Positions 6,881 through 15,922 are shown, counted from the first letter of the stretch. The stretch: DNA of 52,915 nucleotides from Acidobacteriota bacterium (GCA_019510535.1 JAEKKE010000156.1:1-52915); one strand, 5' to 3'. The notes: generated by a model not told the origin, from the letters alone. Program-made: numbers and translations.

Positions 6881-8839
6881 ATGTCTGAAGCGATCGGGAT
6901 AGAAACGATTCTCAACAGCGATCTGTCGCTGCTTCAGGCAGTGAAGACGCACGCACGCGGTCCTGAGGGAGCGCTGCCGATTACGCCGGAAATGCTGGTG
7001 CGGCAGCCATCGGGCAATCTCTTCGGCCTGTCTCAGAATGCCGGCATGGGCTGGGAGCCCGGGCGGCTGAATGACCCTGAATATCTCATCCTGAGCACGC
7101 ACGGCGGTGTGCGCGCGGCTGACGGCACCCCCATTGCACTTGGCTTTCATACCGGTCACTGGGAGGTGGGCCTACTGGTGACAGAGGCCGCCCGTGAGCT
7201 TAGGAATCTCCACGCTACGCCCTTTGCCGGTGCATGTACCGATCCCTGCGATGGCAGGACCCAGGGAACCGACGGCATGATGGATTCGCTGCCGTACCGG
7301 AACGACGCGGCCGTGGTGTTGCGCCGCCTGATGCGCTCGCTGCCGACGCGCCGTGGTGTGCTTGGTGTGGCTACCTGCGACAAGGGGCTGCCGGCAATGA
7401 TGATGGCGCTGGCGTCTTCTGGAACCTATCCCAGTGTTCTGATTCCAGGTGGCGTCACCCTTCTGCCCGAAGATGGCGAGGACGCAGGCAAGGTACAGAC
7501 GATTGGGGCACGCTATTCCCAGCACCAGATCACGCTGGAGTACGCCGCGGAGATGGGTTGCCGGGCCTGTGCCTCACCTGGCGGCGGATGCCAGTTTCTC
7601 GGTACAGCCGCGACCTCGCAGGCGGTTGCCGAAGCGATGGGGCTCAGTCTGCCGCATACAGCGCTTGCGCCTTCGGGGCAGGATATCTGGCTTGATGCCG
7701 CGACACGCAGCGCACGGGCGATGCTGCGGATGACGTCGATTGGCATCGGAACACGCGATGTGCTGACTGACGCCGCCATCCGCAACGCGATGGTGGTTCA
7801 TGCTGCTATCGGCGGTTCCACCAATCTGCTGCTGCATATTCCCGCCGTTGCCTATTCCGCGGGGCTTAGCCGTCCGACTGTTGAGGATTGGACGCATACG
7901 AACCGCAGCGTTCCCCGGCTGGTTGATGCTTTGCCCAACGGTCCGAGAAACTTCGCGACAGTTCAGGTTTTTCTGGCGGGCGGTGTTCCAGAGGTGATGT
8001 TGCAGCTGCGGAACGCCGGGCTGCTCGATCTCAGCGCGATGACGGCCAGCGGTACCACTCTTGGCGAAAACCTGGAATGGTGGGAACAGAGCGACCGCAG
8101 GCGCATTCTGAAGCAGCGCCTGCTCGATCTGGATGGAGTCGATGCCGGCGACGTGATCATGTCTCCGGATCGGGCACGTTCTGCCGGGCTCACGTCGACT
8201 GTCTGTTTCCCCTCAGGCAATCTCACACCGGATGGAAGCGTGATTAAGAGCACTTCGATCGATCCGGCGTTGATCGATGCCGATGGAGTGTATCGCCATA
8301 CAGGTCCCGCGAGAGTCTTCCTGACAGAGGAAGCCGCAATAGCCGCCATCAAGCAGGGAAACATCGGCGAAGGCGATGTGATGGCATTGATCTGCAGCGG
8401 CCCCAAAGGAGCGGGCATGCAGGAGATCTATCAGATCACCTCAGCGCTGAAGAATCTGCCGTACTGCCGCCATGTCGCCGTGATCACCGATGCGCGATTC
8501 AGCGGTGTATCGACAGGTGCATGCATCGGCCATGTATCGCCGGAGGCGCTTGCGGGCGGACCCGTTGGCAAGTTGCGTGACGGCGACACGATCGAGATCG
8601 TGGTTGATCGCAAGCAACTTCACGGCTCCGTGAACCTGATCGGTGAAGGAGACGAACGCTTCACCCCGGAAGAGGGATCAAGGCGGCTTGCGGCGCGCTC
8701 TCCCCGGCCTGATCTTGCACAGCATCCAGGTCTTCCGGCAGACACACGCCTGTGGGCGGCCCTGGTGCAGGCCAGCGGTGGCGTGTGGGGTGGCTGTGTC
8801 TATGACGTTGATGCAATCCTGCAAAAGCTACAGGGATAA
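6881..8839 (+). CDS. yjhG: D-xylonate dehydratase, YjhG/YagF-type (IlvD/Edd family)
   Basis: 652 residues from ATG 6881; the frame extends to GTG 6836, but the added residues look non-conserved. IlvD/Edd enzymes dehydrate sugar acids with an Fe-S cluster and Mg2+. Cluster-type cysteines are visible in ACTDPCDGRTQGTDGM, VATCDKGLPAMM and GGGCQFLGTA; the family motif AAIGGSTNLLLH and the C-terminal block FSGVSTGACIGHVSPEA are intact. The length and divergent N-terminus fit the YjhG/YagF branch (about 655 residues), whose E. coli members convert D-xylonate to 2-keto-3-deoxy-xylonate. The 12-base gap to the next gene, the matching second dehydratase, supports pentonate use. Substrate (xylonate or another pentonate) is inferred. 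Confidence 0.85.
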   Translation: MSEAIGIETILNSDLSLLQAVKTHARGPEGALPITPEMLVRQPSGNLFGLSQNAGMGWEPGRLNDPEYLILSTHGGVRAADGTPIALGFHTGHWEVGLLVTEAARELRNLHATPFAGACTDPCDGRTQGTDGMMDSLPYRNDAAVVLRRLMRSLPTRRGVLGVATCDKGLPAMMMALASSGTYPSVLIPGGVTLLPEDGEDAGKVQTIGARYSQHQITLEYAAEMGCRACASPGGGCQFLGTAATSQAVAEAMGLSLPHTALAPSGQDIWLDAATRSARAMLRMTSIGIGTRDVLTDAAIRNAMVVHAAIGGSTNLLLHIPAVAYSAGLSRPTVEDWTHTNRSVPRLVDALPNGPRNFATVQVFLAGGVPEVMLQLRNAGLLDLSAMTASGTTLGENLEWWEQSDRRRILKQRLLDLDGVDAGDVIMSPDRARSAGLTSTVCFPSGNLTPDGSVIKSTSIDPALIDADGVYRHTGPARVFLTEEAAIAAIKQGNIGEGDVMALICSGPKGAGMQEIYQITSALKNLPYCRHVAVITDARFSGVSTGACIGHVSPEALAGGPVGKLRDGDTIEIVVDRKQLHGSVNLIGEGDERFTPEEGSRRLAARSPRPDLAQHPGLPADTRLWAALVQASGGVWGGCVYDVDAILQKLQG

Positions 8840-8851
8840 CAGGAGAGGGAA

Positions 8852-9676
8852 ATGAAACTTTATCGCACGTCAGGCGGAGCATTTGTTGAAGCGGATCAGG
8901 CATTTTATCCAGTTACAGCAACCAGCTGGGATGAACTGCTGACCTCCCCCGAACTGCAACAGCGTGCTAAGGCCGCTACCCAGAGTGCGGGCCGCGCCTC
9001 GCTCGATGGATTGACGGTGCTGGCTCCGGTGGAAAGTCAGGAGGTCTGGGCCTCTGGCGTGACCTACTATCGCAGTCGCAGCGCGCGCATGGAGGAGTCG
9101 AAAGATGCGGGTGGTGGTGACTTCTACGATCGCGTCTACCATGCAGAGCGTCCGGAGCTCTTCTTCAAGTCTGCGGGGAAGCGTGTTGTGGGTTCGGGCA
9201 GTGCGGTGCGCATTCGCCGCGATGCAACATGGTCGGTACCGGAGCCAGAGCTTGTCATGTTGCTGACGCCTAAGGGCGAGATTGCGGGCTACACCATCGG
9301 TAACGATATGAGCTCGCGCGATATCGAAGGTCAGAACCCTCTCTATCTGCCACAGGCAAAGAACTACGACGGCGCCTGCGCCCTGGGGCCATGCATCCTG
9401 TTGGCGACGGAGCCGATTACGAAGTCCACCGGAATTTCGATCACGATCCTCCGTGGCGGACAAGCCCTCTTCACTGGAGAGACATCGATGGCCGAGATGA
9501 AACGTGAGTTGAAAGAACTCGCCGGATATCTCTTCCGTGAGTCCAGCTTCCCGGACGGTGTGTTCTTGATGACGGGCACGGGGGTAGTGCCGCCGGACAA
9601 CTTCACGTTGGCATCAGGCGATGGAATCCGCATCACGATTGATGGAATTGGAACACTCGAGAACCACGTCGCCTGA
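8852..9676 (+). CDS. FAH-fold 2-keto-3-deoxy-pentonate dehydratase
   Basis: 274 residues of the fumarylacetoacetate hydrolase fold. The metal-site segments VPEPELVMLL, GNDMSSRDIEGQNP and the KNYDGACALGP loop are present. In the Weimberg-type pathway this family converts 2-keto-3-deoxy-xylonate/arabinonate to 2,5-dioxopentanoate (alpha-ketoglutarate semialdehyde). Starts at ATG 8852, 12 bases after the xylonate dehydratase, with AGGAGAGGGAA just upstream. Sugar dehydrogenase, lactonase and semialdehyde dehydrogenase are not in the window and must be elsewhere if the route is complete. A general acylpyruvase is the alternative, less likely given the neighbour. Confidence 0.83.
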   Translation: MKLYRTSGGAFVEADQAFYPVTATSWDELLTSPELQQRAKAATQSAGRASLDGLTVLAPVESQEVWASGVTYYRSRSARMEESKDAGGGDFYDRVYHAERPELFFKSAGKRVVGSGSAVRIRRDATWSVPEPELVMLLTPKGEIAGYTIGNDMSSRDIEGQNPLYLPQAKNYDGACALGPCILLATEPITKSTGISITILRGGQALFTGETSMAEMKRELKELAGYLFRESSFPDGVFLMTGTGVVPPDNFTLASGDGIRITIDGIGTLENHVA

Positions 9677-9701
9677 GCGCCGACAGTCTCGGGTAACAAA
9701 A

Positions 9702-9728
9702 AAAGCAGGCTCTCTTCGAGCCTGCTTT
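9702..9728. terminator. Rho-independent terminator between convergent genes
   Basis: An 11-bp perfect stem AAAGCAGGCTC (9702-9712) / GAGCCTGCTTT (9718-9728) with loop TCTTC. An A-run precedes it on the plus strand, giving a U-run for minus-strand transcripts, so it fits best as terminator of the poxB-like gene; it may also stop the dehydratase operon. Confidence 0.85.
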
Positions 9729-9752
9729 CGGTACAAAAAACGGGAATGATGA

Positions 9753-11498
9753 TTAGACCAGTTCGCGGACCGCATCGGAGACCGCCGTCAGAGCGATCTT
9801 CCCGCGGTTTGGTTCTCCCCTCATCAGCGACTCCGCCAGTTTGGCCGCCTGAGATGGCTTAACCTTTGCCGGCATCGGCGGCGTAAAGGGATCAACCACT
9901 GCCTCCACCAGGGCAGCTCCTTGCCGTTGCAGTGCGAGGTCCAGATCCGCGCCGCAGCGCGCAGGATCTTCGATCCTCCATGAGGGAATACCGCAGCCTC
10001 GCGCGATTGCGGCAAAGTCAGCAGGGAAGAGATCGCAGGCGTACTCAGGGTTACCCAGAAACACCATCTGCTCCCACTTGATCTGCCCGAGAGTGTTGTT
10101 CTTGATGACGATGACCTTGATATTCAACTGGTAGGCCGCGATGGTAATGAGTTCGCCCATCAGCATCGAAAGGCCGCCATCGCCGATGATGCAGTAGACG
10201 GGCCGATCGGGATACGCGATAGCAGCGCCGATTGCATAAGGAAGGCCGCAGGCCATGCTGGCGAGGTTGCCGCTGCAGCTATGCTTCTGTCCACGGAGCG
10301 CGGGGACATAACGCGCCCACCAGGTCGTAATCGTTCCTGAGTCAGAGGTGATAATGGCGTTCGCCGGAATCCGTTTGCCCAGCTCCCAGCCGACGACTTG
10401 CGGCTTCATCGGTTTATCGAGATGTGTTCCTTGCTTCTCAAGCAGCTCCGACCATTTCTGCTTTCCCTTCTGGGCGCTCCTCAGGAAGCGGTCGTCGTGC
10501 TTCTTCAACATCGGCAGTAGAGCCTTCAAACAAACCCTGGTGTCTCCTACGATGCCAACGTCGGCCGGGTATCGCAGGCTGATGCGCTGCGGGTCGCAGT
10601 CGATCTGGACGCACTTTGCATCGCCAGGCTTGGGTAGAAACTCGATGTAAGGGAAAGATGTACCCACCATCAACAGCGTGTCGCAGTCTTCGAGTGCGGT
10701 CTGCGATGGCTCCGTTCCCAACAAGCCGATGCCGCCTGTGGTGTAGGGACTATCATCCGGAACCGCAGCCTTGCCAAGTAGCGATTTGACGATGGGAGCT
10801 CCCAGAACTGCCGCCATACGTTCAAGCTCATCGGTCGCATGCAATGCTCCCTGGCCGGCAAGGATCGCGATCCGCTTGCCGCGGTTCAGAATATCGGCCG
10901 CATGCTGCAGGTCGACCTGGGAGGGCAGGTGTGCGTCAAAGTTCGGTGTTGCAGTGGAGTGATGCGGGGGATTTCGCTCAGACCGCCCTTGCCTGACCGA
11001 CTGTGTTTGTACATCGACCGGCAGAGTGAGATGCGCCACACCTCGTCTGGCCAGCGCCGTTCGTATCGCGAGGTCGGTCAGGCCCTCGATATGAGCACCG
11101 TTCATGACTCGCTCGTTGTACTCGCAGACGTCGATAAAGAGCTTATCCAGCGCGACGTCCTGCTGAGCGAAGGTTCCCAGCAGATCTGCGTGTTGCAATC
11201 CCGTGATCGCAAGAACTGGGGCATGGTCCAGCTTGGCGTCGTAGAGACCGTTAAGTAGATGAATTCCTCCAGGACCGGAGGTGGCGATACAGACGCCCAG
11301 CCTTCCCGTGAACTTGGCATAGGCGCATGCGGCGAAGGCGGCCGACTCCTCATGCCGCACATGGATAAACCGGATGCGGTCTTTTCGCTGCCGCAACGCT
11401 TCGAAAACTCCATTGATGCCATCGCCGGGAAGACCGAAAATCGTGTCCACGCCCCAGGCGATCAGCCGTTCCACCAGTACATCCGATGTATTTGACAT
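9753..11498 (-). CDS. poxB: PoxB-like pyruvate oxidase/dehydrogenase (ThDP-dependent)
   Basis: 581 residues from ATG 11498, which follows GAGAGGGGC; the frame runs 90 bases further but without homology-like content. Three-domain ThDP enzyme: N-terminal PYR domain with activating glutamate in VRHEESAAFAACAYAK, a central FAD/nucleotide-type domain (AILAGQGALHATDELERMA), and a C-terminal PP domain with the ThDP motif from GDGGLSM to KNNTLGQIKWEQ. Length and the LGQIKWEQ segment match PoxB-type pyruvate:quinone oxidoreductases (EC 1.2.5.1), which make acetate and CO2 at the membrane. Other acetolactate-synthase-like family members are possible. Single gene between two terminator hairpins. Confidence 0.82.
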   Translation of the reverse strand: MSNTSDVLVERLIAWGVDTIFGLPGDGINGVFEALRQRKDRIRFIHVRHEESAAFAACAYAKFTGRLGVCIATSGPGGIHLLNGLYDAKLDHAPVLAITGLQHADLLGTFAQQDVALDKLFIDVCEYNERVMNGAHIEGLTDLAIRTALARRGVAHLTLPVDVQTQSVRQGRSERNPPHHSTATPNFDAHLPSQVDLQHAADILNRGKRIAILAGQGALHATDELERMAAVLGAPIVKSLLGKAAVPDDSPYTTGGIGLLGTEPSQTALEDCDTLLMVGTSFPYIEFLPKPGDAKCVQIDCDPQRISLRYPADVGIVGDTRVCLKALLPMLKKHDDRFLRSAQKGKQKWSELLEKQGTHLDKPMKPQVVGWELGKRIPANAIITSDSGTITTWWARYVPALRGQKHSCSGNLASMACGLPYAIGAAIAYPDRPVYCIIGDGGLSMLMGELITIAAYQLNIKVIVIKNNTLGQIKWEQMVFLGNPEYACDLFPADFAAIARGCGIPSWRIEDPARCGADLDLALQRQGAALVEAVVDPFTPPMPAKVKPSQAAKLAESLMRGEPNRGKIALTAVSDAVRELV

Positions 11499-11579
11499 AG
11501 GTCTGCCCCTCTCGCGAACTCTGATGCCGCGTTCTGGGGGGCAGTTTTCCGATTGTCGAAAGGGAAGTTCTGTTGAGTT

Positions 11580-11613
11580 CCCATACACCGGGACATGGTG
11601 ACCGGTGTATGGG
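11580..11613. terminator. Stem-loop downstream of tpiA
   Basis: CCCATACACCGG (11580-11591) pairs perfectly with CCGGTGTATGGG (11602-11613) around a 10-base loop. It lies 10 bases after the tpiA stop on the minus strand and before poxB, so it probably ends the glycolytic operon transcript. No clear U-run follows. Confidence 0.6.
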
Positions 11614-11623
11614 AGGCTCCAAC

Positions 11624-12370
11624 TTAGTACTGCACGATGGCAGCGAAAGAGTCCGGCTTTAGGCTGGCGCCGCCCACAAGTGCTCCATCAATATTGGGTT
11701 GTTCGAGAAGCGACTTTGAGTTCTCCGGTTTGACGGAACCGCCGTAAAGGATGCGAATCTCGTTGGCCACATCGCCCAGATGCTGTGCCATGTGATTTCG
11801 AACGAGGATGTGTGTCTCTTCGGCGATCTCTGGCGTTGCGGTCAGGCCTGTGCCGATAGCCCATACCGGCTCATACGCGACAACCAGCTTGTCCGCATGC
11901 TCTTTCGGAAGGCCGGCGAGCGCTCCGGCCAACTGGCTGGCGAGAACATCGTTCGTCTTTCCAGACTCCCGCTCATCGAGTTGCTCGCCGATGCAGAGCA
12001 GCGGTGTCAGACCGTGCGCGATTGCCGCCTTCACCTTCAGATTGATGCGCTCGTCCGTCTCGTTATCGTACTGGCGATTCTCGGAGTGGCCGATCAGCAC
12101 GTGAGTCGCGCCAAGCGTGGTAAGCATGACTGGTGAAGTATGGCCGGTGTAGGCGCCCTCATTTGCCCAGTGCATGCTTTGCGCACCGGCTGCGACGTTC
12201 GTGCCGCGGACGCGATTAATGACTGTCGCGAGCGATGTGATGGAAGGGAAGAGCACGATCTCGTCGCGGGTATGTCCGGCCACGAGTGGCAGGAAGGCCT
12301 CGACAAAGGTCAGCGCTTCGGAAGGAGTTTTGTACATCTTCCAGTTGGCAGCGATCAGTTTTTTACGCAT
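11624..12370 (-). CDS. tpiA: Triose-phosphate isomerase
   Basis: 248 residues, the usual length. Interconverts dihydroxyacetone phosphate and glyceraldehyde-3-phosphate. Catalytic residues are visible: K11 (ANWKMYK), H95 (LIGHSENR) and E167 (AYEPVWAIGTG); the phosphate loop LYGGSVKPEN is intact. I start at ATG 12370 (MRKKLIAANW) rather than the in-frame TTG 12376, because MRKKLIAANWKM is the standard N-terminus. Last gene of the gap-cupin-ridA-pgk-tpiA operon. Confidence 0.97.
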   Translation of the reverse strand: MRKKLIAANWKMYKTPSEALTFVEAFLPLVAGHTRDEIVLFPSITSLATVINRVRGTNVAAGAQSMHWANEGAYTGHTSPVMLTTLGATHVLIGHSENRQYDNETDERINLKVKAAIAHGLTPLLCIGEQLDERESGKTNDVLASQLAGALAGLPKEHADKLVVAYEPVWAIGTGLTATPEIAEETHILVRNHMAQHLGDVANEIRILYGGSVKPENSKSLLEQPNIDGALVGGASLKPDSFAAIVQY

Positions 12371-12446
12371 GGCCAACCATTTTATCGGAGTGAGAATGCG
12401 TTTCGCCGAACCACAAGCAGGAGGTCTGTGACTCGGCGGGAAGGAA

Positions 12447-12674
12447 CTATTCCCTGTGAGGAAAGAAAACGCGCGCTAGCAGATAGCCCACCAATCCTCC
12501 GATGAGCGTACCTCCAACGACAGCAGCGGGGTTCGCGCTGGCCGTTACTCCGGCGATATTCCGTGAGGATTCGTAGGAGTGGACTGCTCCCGTAATCAGC
12601 GTGCCAAGCGCGACCACACAGCCACCCAGCGCCGCTGAGATAGCTGTAGTGATCGCGATCAACAGAATTCGCAT
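12447..12674 (-). CDS. Small two-helix membrane protein, unknown function
   Basis: 75 residues, two hydrophobic segments (about 1-28 and 52-70) rich in small residues: MRILLIAITTAISAALGG and VVGGTLIGGLVGYLLARVFF. A Gly/Ala pattern suggests tight helix packing. It lies 7 bases after pgk and 76 before tpiA, the place where many genomes have secG next to tpiA, but I see no SecG signature. I do not recognise the family. Confidence 0.7.
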   Translation of the reverse strand: MRILLIAITTAISAALGGCVVALGTLITGAVHSYESSRNIAGVTASANPAAVVGGTLIGGLVGYLLARVFFPHRE

Positions 12675-12681
12675 TACGCGG

Positions 12682-13896
12682 CTATTTATTCGTCAGAGCT
12701 TCCACGCCGGGCAGCTTCTTGCCTTCGAGGAACTCCAGGCTGGCTCCGCCGCCGGTGGAGACGTGCGTAATCCGGTCCGTGACTTCGGCTGCATGAACAG
12801 CCGCGACAGAATCACCCCCGCCCACGATGCTGGTGGCATCGTGATTCGCCGCTACCGCCCGGGCAATTGCCATGGTGCCCTTGGCGAAGGCAGGCATCTC
12901 GAAGACGCCCATCGGTCCGTTCCAGACAATTGTGCGTGAATCGGCAATGACGTGCTTGAACTGTTCAACCGACTTAGGACCGATGTCCAACGCCATCCAA
13001 TCGGCAGGGAAGTCGCCCTCACCGTCGACGATCTGTGTCTTCGCCTTGGCGTCGAACTTGTCAGCCAGGACATGATCGACGGGCAGCAGGAGCTTCACTC
13101 CCTTGGCAGCGGCCTTGTCCATGGCAGCCTTGGCGACATCGATCTTATCGGCTTCCACGAGACTCTTACCCGTCTTCTGACCCTTGGCATTGAGGAAGGT
13201 ATAGGCCATGCCTCCGCCGATCAAAAGGGTGTCGACCTTATCGAGCAGGCTCTCGATCACCTCAATTTTGTCGGAGACTTTGGCGCCGCCGATGATCGCC
13301 GCAAACGGCTTATCGGGGTTGTGCAGAGCCTTGCCGAGATAGTTCAGCTCCTTCTCCATCAGGAGACCAGCGGCGGACTGCTGCACGTAGTGTGTAATCC
13401 CCTCGGTTGAGGCATGGGCACGGTGGGCAGCGCCAAAAGCGTCATTTACATAGACGTCGGCGAGTCTGGCCAGCTTCTTTGCGAAGGCAGGATCGTTCTT
13501 CTCCTCTTCGGCATGGAAACGCAGGTTCTCGAGCAGGAGCACCTGTCCGCTCTCAAGCTGACGCGTCAACTCTTCCGCGACTTCGCCGACACAATCCGGA
13601 GAGAAGGCAACGTTGACCTGCTCACCCAGTGCATGATCCAGCAACTGGCGCAGGCGGTCGACGACCGGGCGCAGACTCATCTCAGGATTTACCTTGCCCT
13701 TGGGACGGCCAAGATGCGCCGCCAGAATGACCTTTGCATGATGGCGAATGGCATATTCGATCGTGGGAAGAGTCTCACGGATACGGGTGTCGTCGGTGAT
13801 CGAGTGCCCTCCGTCCGCCAACGGAACATTAAAGTCCACGCGGATGAAGAGACGCTTGTTGTCCAAATCGAGATCGCGGATAGAGAGTTTGGCCAT
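12682..13896 (-). CDS. pgk: Phosphoglycerate kinase
   Basis: 404 residues, normal length. Transfers phosphate from 1,3-bisphosphoglycerate to ADP. N-domain substrate motifs RVDFNVPL, HLGRPKG and ENLRFH; C-domain nucleotide motifs IGGAKVSDK, IGGGMAYTFL, NGPMGVFE and GGGDSVAAV. The ATG 13896 start gives the standard MAKLSIRDLDL N-terminus. 24 bases after ridA and 7 before the small membrane gene, same strand: one transcript with gap and tpiA. Confidence 0.98.
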   Translation of the reverse strand: MAKLSIRDLDLDNKRLFIRVDFNVPLADGGHSITDDTRIRETLPTIEYAIRHHAKVILAAHLGRPKGKVNPEMSLRPVVDRLRQLLDHALGEQVNVAFSPDCVGEVAEELTRQLESGQVLLLENLRFHAEEEKNDPAFAKKLARLADVYVNDAFGAAHRAHASTEGITHYVQQSAAGLLMEKELNYLGKALHNPDKPFAAIIGGAKVSDKIEVIESLLDKVDTLLIGGGMAYTFLNAKGQKTGKSLVEADKIDVAKAAMDKAAAKGVKLLLPVDHVLADKFDAKAKTQIVDGEGDFPADWMALDIGPKSVEQFKHVIADSRTIVWNGPMGVFEMPAFAKGTMAIARAVAANHDATSIVGGGDSVAAVHAAEVTDRITHVSTGGGASLEFLEGKKLPGVEALTNK

Positions 13897-13920
13897 ACTG
13901 TCTGGTGTCCTGTCTGAAAA

Positions 13921-14295
13921 CTAGTCTGTGATGAATGCGTCGGCTTCGATTTCGATACGCCAGTCGGGATTGAGCAGTTCCTTGACGACCACCATCGTCG
14001 CCGCCGGCCGAATGCTGCCGAAGAACTCGCCGTGCACACGGCCCACCTCTTCCCAATCCGCCGTATGGGTCAGGAACATCCTGGTGCGCACAACGTGCTC
14101 CAGCCGGGCGCCGGCTTTTTCCAGGGCGGTCTGAATAATCTCGAGTGTCTTGCGGGTCTGGGCGGCGACGTCTTCCTTGTCAGCGCCTACCGGTCCCGTA
14201 CCGGAGACATGGACGTGCCCGCCAACTTTGACCGCGCGGGAGAAACCAATGATCGGCTCATAAGGAGAAGTGCCTGCAATATTCGTGCGTGTCAC
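13921..14295 (-). CDS. ridA: RidA/YjgF/UK114-family enamine/imine deaminase-like protein
   Basis: 124 residues of the trimeric RidA fold. The conserved arginine in VRTRMFLT and the C-terminal IEIEADAFI segment are present. RidA proteins hydrolyse reactive enamines/imines such as 2-aminoacrylate; some subfamilies have other roles. The GTG start directly abuts the cupin stop (TAA-GTG), with CAGGAG 6 bases before it. Its place inside a glycolytic operon suggests damage control of reactive intermediates, which is inference. Confidence 0.9.
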   Translation of the reverse strand: MTRTNIAGTSPYEPIIGFSRAVKVGGHVHVSGTGPVGADKEDVAAQTRKTLEIIQTALEKAGARLEHVVRTRMFLTHTADWEEVGRVHGEFFGSIRPAATMVVVKELLNPDWRIEIEADAFITD

Positions 14296-14652
14296 TTACA
14301 GCTCCTGTTTTTGTGCGTAATGATCGGCGCCAAGAAAGTGTAACGATACGTATGGCTCTTCGCCTACTACCCAGCTATCGTGTCCCGGCGCGATGTAGAA
14401 GAGATCTCCCGGCTTCATCACGATGACATTGCCATCATCCATGGCTGCGGTTGCCATGCCGACATGCTCTACGTGGCAACTGGTCTGACCCAGGGTCTTA
14501 CCCACGTGTTCGCTCCACTTCCATCCTGGTTCATAGGTAGCGCGGCCGATGGATATGCCACCAAGCCGCACTACCTCAAACCTGCCTTTTTCGAAGATCC
14601 GAATCTCGTCCGGCGTCTCGAATCGCTTCAGGATGACCTCAAGCGGGGCCAC
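14296..14652 (-). CDS. Small cupin-domain protein
   Basis: 118 residues if translation starts at GTG 14652, 5 bases after the gap stop, with AAGGGG about 9 bases upstream; the frame continues into gap but that part would overlap another gene. The single cupin barrel shows FEVVRLGGISIGRATYEPGWKW, then EHVG...CHVEHVG and the second motif MKPGDLFYIAPGHDSWV with a conserved histidine. Substrate unknown. Small cupins of this kind include sugar-binding, metal-binding and regulatory proteins. Location between gap and ridA in the operon is its only functional clue. Confidence 0.75.
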   Translation of the reverse strand: MAPLEVILKRFETPDEIRIFEKGRFEVVRLGGISIGRATYEPGWKWSEHVGKTLGQTSCHVEHVGMATAAMDDGNVIVMKPGDLFYIAPGHDSWVVGEEPYVSLHFLGADHYAQKQEL

Positions 14653-14657
14653 GTGTA

Positions 14658-15662
14658 TTACAGCCCCTTCTGCTCGAGGAAGAGGATCAGGTCCTTCACG
14701 CGTGAGGAGTAGCCCCACTCGTTGTCGTACCAGCTAATGATCTTCACCGTATTGCCAATAACCTTGGTCAGGGACGAGTCGAAGATCGACGAGCGGTTAT
14801 CACCCTTGAAGTCAGAGGAGACCAACTCTTCCGTGGTGTAGCCGAGGATGCCCTTCAGCGGGCCTTCCGAAGCGGCCTTGATCGCGGCGTTGACGGTTTC
14901 AATGGTCACCGGCTTTTCCGCGACGAAGGTCAGGTCAACCACCGAGACGTTCGGGGTTGGGACGCGAATTGCGAAGCCGTCCAGTTTGCCGGCCATCTCC
15001 GGGATCACGAGCTTCAGGGCCTTGGCGGCGCCGGTGGAGCTCGGAATCAGGTTGATGGCTGCGGCGCGGGCGCGGCGCAGATCCTTGTGCGGGAAGTCCA
15101 GGATCACCTGGTCGTTGGTGTAGCTGTGGACGGTCGTCATGATGCCGCTGACGATGCCGAAGCTCTCATGCAGCACCTTGACCACGGGAGCAAGGCAGTT
15201 CGTGGTGCACGACGCATTGGACAGGACGTTGTGCTTGGCGGGGTCGTACTTCTCCTGGTTCACACCCAGCACGAGCGTGATGTCCTCATTGGTGGCAGGA
15301 GCGGAGATGATGACCTTCTTGACGGTCTCGCCGAGGTGAGCCTTTGCCTTGGTGGCATCGGTAAAGTGGCCGGTCGACTCGACGACGATCTGGGCGCCGA
15401 CTTCGGCCCAAGGAAGCTTGGCGGGGTCACGCTCAGCGTAGACCTTGATCTTCTTATCATCCACCTGGATGTAGTCCGTACCGGCCGAGATCTCGTTCGG
15501 CAGGTTGCCCAGGATGGAGTCGTACTTCAGCAGGTGTGCCAGCGTCGCCGGGCTGGTCAGGTCGTTAACGGCGACAAACTCAATTTCAGGGTTATTGATT
15601 GCGGTGCGGAAGACATTACGGCCGATGCGGCCGAAGCCGTTGATTCCTACCTTCACTGCCAT
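14658..15662 (-). CDS. gap: Glyceraldehyde-3-phosphate dehydrogenase (type I)
   Basis: 334 residues. NAD-binding motif KVGINGFGRIGR with D34 (VNDLTS) typical of NAD-preferring enzymes; catalytic C152 in SNASCTTNCLAP and H179 in MTTVHSYTNDQ; C-terminal SWYDNEWGYS intact. Start ATG 15662 preceded by AAGGAG about 11 bases upstream. First gene of the operon gap-cupin-ridA-pgk-membrane protein-tpiA, transcribed away from the P-loop kinase gene across a 260-bp gap that should hold both promoters. Confidence 0.98.
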   Translation of the reverse strand: MAVKVGINGFGRIGRNVFRTAINNPEIEFVAVNDLTSPATLAHLLKYDSILGNLPNEISAGTDYIQVDDKKIKVYAERDPAKLPWAEVGAQIVVESTGHFTDATKAKAHLGETVKKVIISAPATNEDITLVLGVNQEKYDPAKHNVLSNASCTTNCLAPVVKVLHESFGIVSGIMTTVHSYTNDQVILDFPHKDLRRARAAAINLIPSSTGAAKALKLVIPEMAGKLDGFAIRVPTPNVSVVDLTFVAEKPVTIETVNAAIKAASEGPLKGILGYTTEELVSSDFKGDNRSSIFDSSLTKVIGNTVKIISWYDNEWGYSSRVKDLILFLEQKGL

Positions 15663-15922
15663 ATGCAGTTGGCTCCTTGTTCAATTCACAGGTTGAAACG
15701 AGTAGCATTTCGCGTTTCCAGGCCGCTGGTTGGCGGCAAACGCACGTCTAAAGACCGATGCTACCAGCATGGGATAGGCCCCGCAAATAATGGGTGGACC
15801 CAGGAATTGGCGGTCAGGCCCTCGCCATTAGCCAAAACCATGACCTGCTATTACCCAGCCGAATACCTTCTGGAGAGGAGAAGTTTGCGGCTGGCAAGTC
15901 GTTGTGTTACAAGCAGAAACAT

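Noticed and set aside
12447..12674. Calling the small membrane gene secG
   Set aside because: Position fits but I see no SecG sequence features.
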